Positions 15,932-24,302 of a stretch of 53,006 bases of DNA are shown piece after piece. The position numbers were made by a program, and so were the translations under genes. Source of the DNA: Agromyces terreus (lineage in GTDB: Bacteria; Actinomycetota; Actinomycetes; Actinomycetales; Microbacteriaceae); assembly GCF_009749465.1 (NCBI RefSeq), contig NZ_WBIS01000011.1, positions 1-53,006 on the forward strand, in the 5' to 3' direction. The notes beneath the pieces are model-generated. The model saw nothing but the letters and a program-made list of their open reading frames with translations. It searched no databases and was not told the DNA's origin. Position 1 is the first letter of the stretch. Each line of letters opens with the position of its first letter.

Positions 15932-16441
15932 GTGGCGGATACCGACATGACACAGGCAGGCGGCGCTGAGGGCGACCGCACGGCATCGAACGGCGAGTTC
16001 GGCGACAGCAACACCGCCGGCACGACGATCGGGTTCAGCCGCGAGGCTGCCGCCCAGCTCTCGCTGGTCGACGCCGACATCACGGTCGAAGAGCAGGAGG
16101 CGATCGCGGCACTGCCGTCCGGGTCGGCGCTGCTCATCGTGCGCCGCGGCCCCAACAGCGGGGCTCGATTCCTCCTCGACACCGACGTGACGACCGTCGG
16201 CCGACACCCCGACGCCGACATCTTCCTCGACGACGTCACGGTCTCGCGCCGGCATGCCGAGTTCCACCGGCATCGCACCGCCTTCGAGGTGAAAGACCTC
16301 TCGTCGCTGAACGGCACCTACTTCGACGGGGTGCGCATCGAGACGGCGCTGCTGAGCGACGGCGCCGAGGTGCAGATCGGCAAGTTCCGGCTCACGTTCT
16401 ACGCTTCGCGTCGCGACCTGGCGCCGCTGGCGAGCAGCTAG
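15932..16441 (+). CDS. garA: FHA-domain metabolic regulator GarA/OdhI
   Basis: A 169-residue protein. The C-terminal FHA domain (about 74-157) has GRHPDADIFLDDVTVSRRHAEF and SSLNGTYFDG, nearly identical to GarA/OdhI. In unphosphorylated form these inhibit 2-oxoglutarate dehydrogenase and modulate glutamate metabolism; PknG/PknB phosphorylate an N-terminal Thr pair. Here the pair is probably Thr31-Thr32 in AGTTIGF, replacing the usual ETTS. GTG 15932 has GGGAGG 5 nt upstream; ATG 15947 is an alternative. The gene overlaps ftsR by 1 nt. Confidence 0.9.
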   Translation: MADTDMTQAGGAEGDRTASNGEFGDSNTAGTTIGFSREAAAQLSLVDADITVEEQEAIAALPSGSALLIVRRGPNSGARFLLDTDVTTVGRHPDADIFLDDVTVSRRHAEFHRHRTAFEVKDLSSLNGTYFDGVRIETALLSDGAEVQIGKFRLTFYASRRDLAPLASS

Positions 16442-17130
16442 TGTCGGGCCACGCCGCCCCCACGCACGCGAGCGGCCAGGCCCCCCTGCTCGGCATCGGT
16501 CAGGTTCTCGCACGTCTGCAGCCGGAGTTCCCCGACCTCACGCCGTCGAAGCTGCGGTTCCTCGAAGAGCAGGGGCTCGTCTTCCCGGCGCGCACCGCCG
16601 CGGGCTACCGCAAGTTCTCGACCGCCGACGTCGAGCGCATCACCCTCGTGCTGTCGATGCAGCGCGACCACTACCTCCCGCTCAAGGTGATCCGCGCCCA
16701 CCTCGAGGCGATCGACGCCGGTGAGACGCCGTCGCTCCCCGGCGCGAGGGACGCGCGCGGCTTCCTCGGCGCCCGCCGCTTCGCCCGCGACGAGCTGATC
16801 GCCGCCGCCCGGGCGCCCCGCGGCCTGCTCGACGATGCCGTCGCCGCGTCGCTCATCTCGTCGGCCGAGCCCTACGACGACGAGGCGCTCGGCGTGCTCA
16901 GCGCCCTCGCGGCCCTTCGCGAGGTGGGCATCGAGCCGCGCCACCTGCGTGGGCTGCGGGCGGCCGCCGAGCGCGACGCCGCGCTGATCGAACGTGCGCT
17001 CGCCCCCTCTCGCCGCCCCGACGCCGCCGGAAAGGCGCGGGTCTCCGAGCGCGCCGCCGAACTCGCCTCCCAGCTCGAGACCGTTCGCGCCGAGGCCGTG
17101 CGCAGCGCCCTCGCCAGGCTCGCGCGCTGA
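16441..17130 (+). CDS. ftsR: MerR-type regulator FtsR
   Basis: A 229-residue MerR-family protein. The HTH is LTPSKLRFLEEQGLVFPART-AAGYRKFSTADVERI (about 33-66), followed by a dimerisation and effector region without metal-binding cysteines. Its place directly after garA matches Rv1828 of Mycobacterium and Cg1631 (FtsR) of Corynebacterium, the latter reported as an activator of ftsZ. ftsZ lies 33 kb away in this window. GTG 16441 shares one base with the garA TAG stop, so the pair is co-translated. Confidence 0.85.
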   Translation: MSGHAAPTHASGQAPLLGIGQVLARLQPEFPDLTPSKLRFLEEQGLVFPARTAAGYRKFSTADVERITLVLSMQRDHYLPLKVIRAHLEAIDAGETPSLPGARDARGFLGARRFARDELIAAARAPRGLLDDAVAASLISSAEPYDDEALGVLSALAALREVGIEPRHLRGLRAAAERDAALIERALAPSRRPDAAGKARVSERAAELASQLETVRAEAVRSALARLAR

Positions 17131-17179
17131 ACCGCATCCACGACCCTCGCGACACGCCGTGACGTTCGGCCCGATGTGT

Positions 17180-17208
17180 TTGGTTCGGCCCCCTGCCCTC
17201 GGTAGCGT
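17180..17208 (+). promoter_or_regulatory. Promoter of second merR gene
   Basis: TTGGTT (17180-17185), a 17-bp spacer, then TAGCGT (17203-17208), 45 nt before ATG 17254, which has GAGGGG as ribosome site. This is one of the clearest two-box promoters in the window. Confidence 0.6.
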
Positions 17209-17253
17209 GGACGATGCCCCGACGGGGTGAGTGACCGAGAGTGAGGGGATCGC

Positions 17254-17808
17254 ATGAGTGAGCTCGACCGGAGCGCGCGCGACCGCTACGACCTCGGACT
17301 CCTCTTCACCGACGGCATGCCGGAGCATGAAGACGGCACCGGCTATCGCGGCGCCGTCGCGGCGCGCGCGGCCGGCATCAGCTACCGGCAGCTCGACTAC
17401 TGGGCACGCACCCAGCTCGTCGAGCCGACCGTCCGCGGCGCGGCCGGATCCGGGTCGCAGCGCCTCTACGGCTTCCGCGACATCCTCGTGCTGAAGCTCG
17501 TCAAGCGGCTGCTCGACACCGGCATCTCGCTGCAGCAGATCCGCACCGCCGTCACCCAGCTCCGCGAATCCGGGGTCAGGGACCTCGCGCAGACCACGCT
17601 CATGAGCGACGGCGCGAGCGTCTACCTGTGCACCTCCGACGACGAGGTCATCGACCTCGTCAACCGAGGACAGGGCGTCTTCGGCATCGCCGTCGGCAAG
17701 GTGCTCCGGGAGGTCGAGAACTCCCTCGTCGAGATCGACACCCAGCCGGCGGATCCGATGGACGAACTGGCCGCGCGACGCGGCACGAAGAACCGCCGCA
17801 TCTCCTGA
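17254..17808 (+). CDS. MerR-family regulator, ResR/Rv1830-like
   Basis: A 184-residue MerR protein. Its HTH is GYRGAVAARAAGISYRQLDYW, a variant start (about 29-49), then SGSQRLYGFRDILVLKLVKRLLDTGISLQQI (69-99 in outline). The C-terminal part (TTLMSDGASVYLCTSDDEVIDLVNRGQGVFGIAVGKV) matches Rv1830, named ResR and tied to growth and division timing in M. tuberculosis. In mycobacteria the bifunctional nuclease Rv1829 lies between the two MerR genes; here that slot holds only a 123-nt gap with a promoter. Confidence 0.85.
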   Translation: MSELDRSARDRYDLGLLFTDGMPEHEDGTGYRGAVAARAAGISYRQLDYWARTQLVEPTVRGAAGSGSQRLYGFRDILVLKLVKRLLDTGISLQQIRTAVTQLRESGVRDLAQTTLMSDGASVYLCTSDDEVIDLVNRGQGVFGIAVGKVLREVENSLVEIDTQPADPMDELAARRGTKNRRIS

Positions 17809-17911
17809 ACGGGAGCGATCCGGTCGGGCCTGCGCCCGTATCGGCGAACCGTCCGCGCTGCGCGGGAGTCCCGTGCGACCACGGTGCTCGATCGCCGCGG
17901 CGTCGGGTTGC

Positions 17912-17929
17912 CCCGCCGCATTCGGCGGG
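17912..17929. terminator. Hairpin between convergent merR and parA-like genes
   Basis: CCCGCCG-CATT-CGGCGGG makes a 7-bp perfect stem with a 4-nt loop, 6 nt before the stop of the minus-strand gene. It has no U tract; at best it is a GC-rich terminator. The rest of 17809-17935 shows nothing coding. Confidence 0.4.
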
Positions 17930-17935
17930 CCGGGG

Positions 17936-18769
17936 TCAGTGCGTGGGGGTCTCGAGCTCGAGCGGTGCGTTGGCGTAGTCGCCGATGCGAGCCGTGCGCA
18001 GCACGCGCTCGAGCAGCTGGTCGAAGTTCGCCGACATCTCTTCGGCGCTCTCGCCGGGCCACATGTGCAGCGGCTTCGCGGCGCCCTGCGCCTGCTGCAG
18101 CGAGGTGCGCTCGGGCAGCTGCGGCGAGAGCACGAGCGGGCCGAACATGTCGCGCAGCTCCTTGATGCGGAACTGGTGCTCGAGGGACTGCACGCGCGCG
18201 CGGTTCACGATGATGCCGAGCGGCTGGAGACGGGGGGAGAGGCCACGGCGGATCTCCTCGATCGCACGCAGCGCGCGGTCGGCGGCCGCGACCGAGAACA
18301 GGCCGGGCTCGGTGACCACGGCGACCCGGTCGCTCGCGGCCCAGGCGGTGCGCGTGAGCGCGTTCAACGAGGGAGCGCAGTCGATGAGGACGAGCTCGTA
18401 GTCGGCCTCGACGTTCGCGAGGGCCTCCTCGAGCTTCCAGATGTCGCGGATCGACGGGTGCGGGCCGTCGAAGTTGATCGCAGAGGGGCTGCCGATCATG
18501 ACGTCGATCGTGGACTGGGGGTTCGATCGCGCCCAGCCGCTCGGCGCGATCGCCGATCGGACGATCTTCTCCTTGGGCGAGGCGAGCACATCGGCGACGT
18601 TCAGATGCCCGGCGACCTGGATGTCCATGCCGGTCGAGACGTCGGACTGGGGATCGAGATCGACGACGAGGGTCCGGACGCCGCGGGCGAACGCCGCCGA
18701 CGCCAGTCCGAGGGTGACGGTCGTCTTGCCGACACCGCCCTTGAGGGAACTGACGCTGAGTACGTGCAC
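17936..18769 (-). CDS. ParA-family ATPase next to pyc
   Basis: A 277-residue P-loop ATPase of the ParA/MinD class. The deviant Walker A is SSLKGGVGKTT (Lys10, Lys15), with LVVDLDPQSDVSTGMD as switch I and LVLIDCAPSLNALT as Walker B/switch II. It has no ParB partner gene beside it, so it is probably not the chromosomal ParA. Orphan ParA proteins in actinobacteria affect division or cargo positioning; which applies is unknown. The start is a leaderless GTG 18769, divergent from pyc. Confidence 0.85.
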   Translation of the reverse strand: MHVLSVSSLKGGVGKTTVTLGLASAAFARGVRTLVVDLDPQSDVSTGMDIQVAGHLNVADVLASPKEKIVRSAIAPSGWARSNPQSTIDVMIGSPSAINFDGPHPSIRDIWKLEEALANVEADYELVLIDCAPSLNALTRTAWAASDRVAVVTEPGLFSVAAADRALRAIEEIRRGLSPRLQPLGIIVNRARVQSLEHQFRIKELRDMFGPLVLSPQLPERTSLQQAQGAAKPLHMWPGESAEEMSANFDQLLERVLRTARIGDYANAPLELETPTH

Positions 18770-18777
18770 GAACAGAT

Positions 18778-18783
18778 ACGCTA
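18778..18783 (-). promoter_or_regulatory. Leaderless -10 box of parA-like gene
   Basis: Minus-strand TAGCGT, 8 nt before GTG 18769. The 78-nt divergent gap must also hold the pyc promoter, but I could not fix its boxes. Confidence 0.45.
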
Positions 18784-18847
18784 CCTCTATTGCTTGGACG
18801 AAACCTAAACGTTCGCTGTGCGGAAACCCTCTCCCCGAAAGGCCTGC

Positions 18848-21800
18848 ATGTTCTCGAAGATTCTGGTAGCAAACCGCGGCGAAATCGCCATCAGGGCGTT
18901 CCGGGCGGCCGTCGAACTCGGTGCCAAGACCGTGGCGGTGTATCCCTTCGAGGATCGCAACTCCCTGCATCGGCTCAAGGCGGACGAGGCCTACCAGATC
19001 GGCGAGCCGGGGCATCCGGTGCGCGCGTACCTCGACGTGTCCGAGATCATCCGGGTCGCGAAGGAGTCCGGGGCCGACGCGATCTACCCCGGCTACGGCT
19101 TCCTGTCCGAGAACCCCGAGCTCGCCCAGGCCGCGGCCGACGCGGGCATCACCTTCATCGGCCCGCCCACGCGCGTGCTCGAGATGGCCGGCAACAAGGT
19201 CACCGCGAAGGAGCACGCCATCGCGGCGGGCGTCCCCGTGCTGAAGTCCACGCCGCCGTCGCGCGACGTCGAGGCGCTCGTGGCCCAGGCCGACGAGATC
19301 GGCTTCCCGATCTTCGCGAAGGCGGTCGCGGGCGGCGGCGGGCGCGGCATGCGGCGCGTCAACACCAAGGACGACCTGCGCGCCTCGCTCGAGGAGGCGA
19401 TGCGCGAGGCCGACAGCGCCTTCGGCGATCCCACCATGTTCCTCGAGCAGGCGGTGCTCCGCCCCCGCCACATCGAGGTCCAGGTGCTGGCCGACGCCTC
19501 CGGCGAGACGGTGCACCTCTTCGAACGCGACTGCTCGGTGCAGCGCCGGCACCAGAAGGTCATCGAGATCGCCCCCGCGCCGAACCTCTCCGACGACGTC
19601 AGGCGCGCGCTGTACCGAGACGCGATCGCGTTCGCGAAGTCGATCGGGTACGTCAACGCCGGCACGGTCGAGTTCCTGCTCGACACCGCCGGCGAGCGGG
19701 CGGGCGAGCACGTCTTCATCGAGATGAACCCGCGCATCCAGGTCGAGCACACCGTCACCGAAGAGGTCACCGACGTCGACCTCGTCGTCTCGCAGATGCG
19801 CATCGCCGCGGGGGAGACCCTCGCCGAGCTGGGGCTCGAGCAGGGCAGCATCCGCCTCAGGGGCGCCGCGCTCCAGACTCGCATCACGACCGAAGACCCC
19901 ACCGCCGGGTTCCGCCCCGACACCGGCAAGATCACGACCTACCGTTCGCCCGGCGGCGCCGGCATCCGCCTCGACGGCGGAACGATCAACCCCGGCGCGC
20001 AGATCAGCCCGCACTTCGACTCGATGCTCGCGAAGCTCACCTGCCGTGCCCGCGACTACCCGTCGGCCGTGGCCCGCTCCAAGCGCGCCCTCGCCGAGTT
20101 CCGCATCCGCGGCGTCTCGACGAACATCCCCTTCCTCCAGGCCGTGCTCGACGACCCCGCGTTCGTGGCCGGCGACCTCAGCACCTCGTTCATCGACGAG
20201 CGGCCGCAGCTCGTGCGCGGGCGCGTGTCGAAGGACCGCGGCACCAAGATCCTGAACTGGCTCGCCGACGTCACCGTGAACCAGCCCAACGGCGCTGCGC
20301 CCACGACCGTGAGCCCGACCGAGAAGCTCCCAGTGGTCGATCTCGCGGCAGAGGCCCCGGCGGGATCGCGTCAGCGCCTCCTCGAGGTCGGCCCCGTGGC
20401 GTTCGCCGCCGAGCTGCGCGCCCAGACCCCGCTCGCGGTCACCGACACCACCTTCCGCGACGCCCACCAGTCGCTGCTCGCGACCCGCGTGCGCACCAAG
20501 GACCTCGTGGCCGTGGCCCCCTACGTCGCACGGCTGACGCCGCAGCTCCTGTCGGTCGAGGCGTGGGGAGGTGCGACCTACGACGTCGCCCTCCGCTTCC
20601 TCGGCGAGGACCCGTGGGAGCGCCTCGCCTCCCTCCGCGCCGCGCTGCCGAACGTGGCGATCCAGATGCTGCTCCGAGGCCGCAACACGGTCGGATACAC
20701 GCCGTACCCGACCGAGGTCACCGATGCGTTCGTCCGTGAGGCGGCCGCCACCGGCGTCGACATCTTCCGCATCTTCGACGCCCTGAACGACGTCAACCAG
20801 ATGCGTCCGGCGATCGACGCGGTGCTCGCGACCGGCACGGCCGTGGCAGAGGTCGCCCTCTGCTACACCGGCGACCTGCTCGACCCTGCGGAAGACCTCT
20901 ACACGCTCGACTACTACCTCGAGCTCGCCGACGAGATCATCGCGGCGGGGGCCCACATCCTGGCGATCAAGGACATGGCGGGGCTGCTGCGTCCCGCCGC
21001 CGCCGAGAAGCTCGTCGCGGCGCTCCGCGAGCGCTTCGACGTGCCCGTGCACCTGCACACCCACGACACGGCGGGCGGCCAGCTGGCCACGCTGCTCGCG
21101 GCGAGCCGCGCCGGCGTCGACGCCGTCGACGTCGCGAGCGCGCCCATGGCCGGCACGACGAGCCAGCCGTCGGCCTCCTCGCTCGTTGCCGCGCTCGCGC
21201 ACACGGAGCGCGACACCGGCATCTCGCTGCAGGCGGTCGCCGACCTCGAACCGTACTGGGAGGCCGTGCGGCGCATCTACCGGCCGTTCGAGTCCGGCCT
21301 TCCCGGGCCGACCGGTCGCGTCTACCACCACGAGATCCCCGGTGGGCAGCTGTCGAACCTGCGCCAGCAGGCGATCGCCCTGGGCCTCGCCGACGACTTC
21401 GAGCTCATCGAAGACATGTACGCGGCGGCGAACTCGATCCTGGGGCGGGTGCCGAAGGTCACCCCGTCCTCGAAGGTGGTCGGCGACCTGGCGCTGCACC
21501 TCGCGGCCGTCAAGGCCGATCCCGCCGATTTCGAGGCGAACCCGGAGAAGTACGACGTGCCCGATTCCGTCGTCGGCTTCATGGCCGGCGAACTCGGCGA
21601 TCTGCCCGGCGGCTGGCCCGAGCCGTTCCGTTCGAAGGTCCTCGCCGGACGCGACGTGCGCATCGGCGTGACCGAGCTCACGCCCGAACAGCGCGCCGCG
21701 CTCGAGGGCGAGGCCGACGAGCGTCGCGCGATGTTGAACCACCTGCTGTTCCCGGCTCCTACCCGCCAGTTCGAGCAGATCAGGGAGCTGTTCGGCGACC

Positions 21801-22252
21801 TCTCCGCCGTCGACACCCTCGACTACCTCTACGGCCTTCGGCAGGGCTCCGAGCACGTCGTCGAGATCGACCGCGGCGTTCGGCTCTACGCCGGGCTCGA
21901 GGCGATCGGCGAGGCCGACGACAAGGGCATGCGCACCGTCATGACCATCCTCAACGGCCAGCTGCGCCCCGTCTTCGTGCGCGACCGCGGCATCGAGGTC
22001 GACTCCCGCGCGGCCGAGAAGGCCGACGCCTCGCAGCCCGGCCACGTGGCCGCGCCGTTCTCGGGCGTGGTGACCCTCCAGGTCGAGGCCGGTGCCGAGA
22101 TCGCCGTCGGGCAGAGCGTCGCGAGCATCGAGGCCATGAAGATGGAGGCCGCGATCACCTCGCCCGTGGCGGGGGTCGTCGAGCGTGTCGCGATCCCCAA
22201 GACCCAGCAGGTCGAGGCGGGCGACCTCCTCGTGGTGGTCCGTCCGCTGTAG
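18848..22252 (+). CDS. pyc: Pyruvate carboxylase
   Basis: A 1134-residue single-chain pyruvate carboxylase. It makes oxaloacetate from pyruvate, bicarbonate and ATP. The biotin carboxylase domain starts at MFSKILVANRGEIAIRAFRA and covers about 1-455. The carboxyltransferase domain (about 530-850) has TDTTFRDAHQSLLATRVRT and the HLHTHDTAGG metal-site motif. The biotinyl domain ends the protein with EAMKMEA, biotin on Lys1098. ATG 18848 has AAAGG 5 nt upstream and gives the family N-terminus, so it is preferred over a GTG at 18818. It is flanked by two ParA-like genes. Confidence 0.95.
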   Translation: MFSKILVANRGEIAIRAFRAAVELGAKTVAVYPFEDRNSLHRLKADEAYQIGEPGHPVRAYLDVSEIIRVAKESGADAIYPGYGFLSENPELAQAAADAGITFIGPPTRVLEMAGNKVTAKEHAIAAGVPVLKSTPPSRDVEALVAQADEIGFPIFAKAVAGGGGRGMRRVNTKDDLRASLEEAMREADSAFGDPTMFLEQAVLRPRHIEVQVLADASGETVHLFERDCSVQRRHQKVIEIAPAPNLSDDVRRALYRDAIAFAKSIGYVNAGTVEFLLDTAGERAGEHVFIEMNPRIQVEHTVTEEVTDVDLVVSQMRIAAGETLAELGLEQGSIRLRGAALQTRITTEDPTAGFRPDTGKITTYRSPGGAGIRLDGGTINPGAQISPHFDSMLAKLTCRARDYPSAVARSKRALAEFRIRGVSTNIPFLQAVLDDPAFVAGDLSTSFIDERPQLVRGRVSKDRGTKILNWLADVTVNQPNGAAPTTVSPTEKLPVVDLAAEAPAGSRQRLLEVGPVAFAAELRAQTPLAVTDTTFRDAHQSLLATRVRTKDLVAVAPYVARLTPQLLSVEAWGGATYDVALRFLGEDPWERLASLRAALPNVAIQMLLRGRNTVGYTPYPTEVTDAFVREAAATGVDIFRIFDALNDVNQMRPAIDAVLATGTAVAEVALCYTGDLLDPAEDLYTLDYYLELADEIIAAGAHILAIKDMAGLLRPAAAEKLVAALRERFDVPVHLHTHDTAGGQLATLLAASRAGVDAVDVASAPMAGTTSQPSASSLVAALAHTERDTGISLQAVADLEPYWEAVRRIYRPFESGLPGPTGRVYHHEIPGGQLSNLRQQAIALGLADDFELIEDMYAAANSILGRVPKVTPSSKVVGDLALHLAAVKADPADFEANPEKYDVPDSVVGFMAGELGDLPGGWPEPFRSKVLAGRDVRIGVTELTPEQRAALEGEADERRAMLNHLLFPAPTRQFEQIRELFGDLSAVDTLDYLYGLRQGSEHVVEIDRGVRLYAGLEAIGEADDKGMRTVMTILNGQLRPVFVRDRGIEVDSRAAEKADASQPGHVAAPFSGVVTLQVEAGAEIAVGQSVASIEAMKMEAAITSPVAGVVERVAIPKTQQVEAGDLLVVVRPL

Positions 22253-22255
22253 GCT
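22250..22255 (+). promoter_or_regulatory. -10 box built on the pyc stop codon
   Basis: TAGGCT, whose TAG is the pyc stop. It would start transcription near 22263, 46 nt before GTG 22309. Confidence 0.4.
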
Positions 22256-22308
22256 GGGCGTGGGCTCGCGGTGACGCGTGCTCGTGTTCGCACTGAGGAG
22301 GGGATTCG

Positions 22309-23682
22309 GTGGCTGACGATTCCGGAGTGGACCGCACGGGAACCCGGCGCACGGGGCGCGTCACGGCGGCGGGGGCCGACGGCGCGCGAGGCTCGCACAG
22401 CGCGGGGGCTCTTCCCGACAGCCTGAACATCCAGGTCGACCTGCCGCCGGCGCCGCGACCGGTCATGCCCGACGACGAGGTCGCCGTCGCCATCGACGAC
22501 GTCGCCGTCGACCCCGGCGGGCTCGTCGCCGGTCCCACGACGACCTCGGTCGACGTGATGACCCCCGCGCTGGCGGGCGCCTATCGCGGGGGAGCGCATG
22601 CGGATGCCTCGCCCTACGGCGCGCTGCTCGCGGCCGACGCCTCCAAGACGCGCCGCGAGCGCGTGAGCACCGACACGGGCAGTCACGTGGCGATCGTCGA
22701 CGTGCCGTCCGAGGGCGCGGCGCCGGCCGAGGTGCCCGAGACCTCCGAGTCGCTGACGGCCGATCGCCTCATCGACCTGAACCGCACCACCCGTCCGGCA
22801 CCGCACGGCGGCTTCAACCGGTTCATCTACGAGGCGTCGCTGCATCTGGTGAACCTCGGCGACTCTGCCAAGGCCAGGGCCTACAAAGAGCTCAGCGCCC
22901 GCATCCAACGACGATTCGACGGCGGTGCGCGATTCGTGCCGGTGCTGACCCGCAAGGGCGGGGTCGGCAAGACGACGATCACGACGCTGCTCGGCATGGC
23001 GATGGCCGATGCCAGAGACGACCGCATCATCGCGATCGACGCCAACCCCGACCGGGGCACGCTCGCCGAACGCGTCGACCGTCAGACCCGCGAGACCGTT
23101 CGCGACGTCGTGACGAAGGCGCCGTCCATCGGCGGCTACACCGATTTCTCCGCCTTCGTCTCGCGTGACGAGACGCGGCTCGACATCCTCGCGTCCGACA
23201 CCGACCCGAGCCTCTCCGAGGCGTTCAACGACGATGACTACAACGTGGTCGCGGGCCTCGCGGCACGGTACTACTCGCTCGTGCTCACCGACTGCGGAAC
23301 GGGCATCGTCCACTCGGTGATGCGCGCGACGCTGCAGCGGGCCGATTCGATCGTGATCGTCTCGGGCGGCAGCGTCGACGAGGCGCGGCTCGCGTCCGAG
23401 ACCCTCACCTGGCTCGAGGCCAACGGCTACGGCGAACTGGTGCGCAACGCCGTGGTCGCGATCAACCTCGCCACCCAGGGCACCCACCTCGTCAAGGTCG
23501 ACGAGATCGAGGCGCACTTCCAGTCCAGGGTGCGCGAGATCGTGCGCATCCCCTACGACCCCCAACTGGCCGCCGGTTCCGTGGTGCACTGGGACGAACT
23601 GCGTCCCATCACGCGCCACGCCGCACGCGAGCTCGCCGCGCTCGTCGTGGAGGGGCTGCCGGTCGACCGTGGCGGCCATTGA
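22309..23682 (+). CDS. MinD/ParA-like ATPase with long disordered N-terminus
   Basis: A 457-residue protein. Residues 1-160 are Asp/Ala/Pro/Gly-rich and look disordered. A helical segment (FNRFIYEASLHLVNLGDSAKARAY in outline) then leads into a MinD-like ATPase with Walker A TRKGGVGKTT (214-223), IAIDANPDRGTLAER, and a weak Walker B (LVLTDCGTGI). It resembles the COG0455-type ATPases of actinobacteria that often accompany type VII secretion or division genes. No such genes are nearby, so the role is open. GTG 22309 has GAGGAGGGG 5 nt upstream. It is probably co-transcribed with def. Confidence 0.8.
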   Translation: MADDSGVDRTGTRRTGRVTAAGADGARGSHSAGALPDSLNIQVDLPPAPRPVMPDDEVAVAIDDVAVDPGGLVAGPTTTSVDVMTPALAGAYRGGAHADASPYGALLAADASKTRRERVSTDTGSHVAIVDVPSEGAAPAEVPETSESLTADRLIDLNRTTRPAPHGGFNRFIYEASLHLVNLGDSAKARAYKELSARIQRRFDGGARFVPVLTRKGGVGKTTITTLLGMAMADARDDRIIAIDANPDRGTLAERVDRQTRETVRDVVTKAPSIGGYTDFSAFVSRDETRLDILASDTDPSLSEAFNDDDYNVVAGLAARYYSLVLTDCGTGIVHSVMRATLQRADSIVIVSGGSVDEARLASETLTWLEANGYGELVRNAVVAINLATQGTHLVKVDEIEAHFQSRVREIVRIPYDPQLAAGSVVHWDELRPITRHAARELAALVVEGLPVDRGGH

Positions 23683-23694
23683 GAGAGAGCGGCA

Positions 23695-24186
23695 TTGCCG
23701 GAACGTCCCATTCGCCTGTTCGGCGACCCAGTCCTGAAGACCGTCTCACCCCCCGTCGAACAGATCGATGACGGTGTTCGCGCGCTCGTCGCAGACCTCC
23801 TCGACACCGTGCGGATCCCGGGCCGCGCGGGCGTCGCGGCGTCGCAGATCGGGGTCAATCTCCGCGCGTTCAGCTACAACGTCGACGGCGAGGTCGGCTA
23901 CATCCTGAATCCGGTGATGGTCGAGACATCCGGCGATCTCGAACTGCTCGACGAGGGATGCCTGTCGGTCCCGGGTCTCTGGCAGAAGACGCCGCGGTAC
24001 CCCTTCGCGAGGGTTCGCGGCATCGATCTCGACGGCAACGAGATCGAGCTCTCGGGCACCGGGCTCATGGCCCAGGCGCTCCAGCACGAGACCGACCACC
24101 TCGACGGCATGCTCTACCTCGATCGACTCGAGAAGGACGAACGCCGGTCGGCGATGCGCGCGGTGCGGGAATCGGACTGGTTCTGA
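23695..24186 (+). CDS. def: Peptide deformylase
   Basis: A 163-residue metalloenzyme removing the formyl group from nascent N-termini. The three motifs are complete: [11 protein letters not shown] (GxGxAAxQ form, 43-53), EGCLSVPG (with the Cys metal ligand) and QHETDHLDG (HExxH-type pair of His ligands). The start is a rare TTG at 23695, 12 nt after the upstream stop, with GAGAG ahead; no ATG or GTG gives the correct family N-terminus ([13 protein letters not shown]). Confidence 0.93.
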   Translation: MPERPIRLFGDPVLKTVSPPVEQIDDGVRALVADLLDTVRIPGRAGVAASQIGVNLRAFSYNVDGEVGYILNPVMVETSGDLELLDEGCLSVPGLWQKTPRYPFARVRGIDLDGNEIELSGTGLMAQALQHETDHLDGMLYLDRLEKDERRSAMRAVRESDWF

Positions 24187-24244
24187 GCCTCGGCCATCGC
24201 GCCCGGGGCGCCGACCGGCCCGGTCGGCGTTCGTCGTGAACGCA

Positions 24245-24284
24245 ACAGCGGGCCCGCACCGATCGATCGGTGCGGGCCCGCTGT
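24245..24284. terminator. 40-bp perfect palindrome, bidirectional terminator
   Basis: Bases 24245-24264 are the exact reverse complement of 24265-24284, centred on GATC-GATC, in the 116-nt gap between convergent def and fadD. As RNA from either strand it forms a 17-18-bp GC-rich hairpin with a small loop. It lacks a U run, as is common for actinobacterial terminators. Confidence 0.75.
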
Positions 24285-24302
24285 CGTGCGGAGATCAGCG
24301 CA

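Noticed and set aside
17936..22045. Very long minus-strand open frame antisense to pyc (over 1300 codons)
   Set aside because: It is a high-GC shadow: the pyc product matches its family end to end, while the antisense product is His/Arg/Gly/Val-rich with no domains. Only its last 277 codons (17936-18769) are real, as the ParA-like gene.
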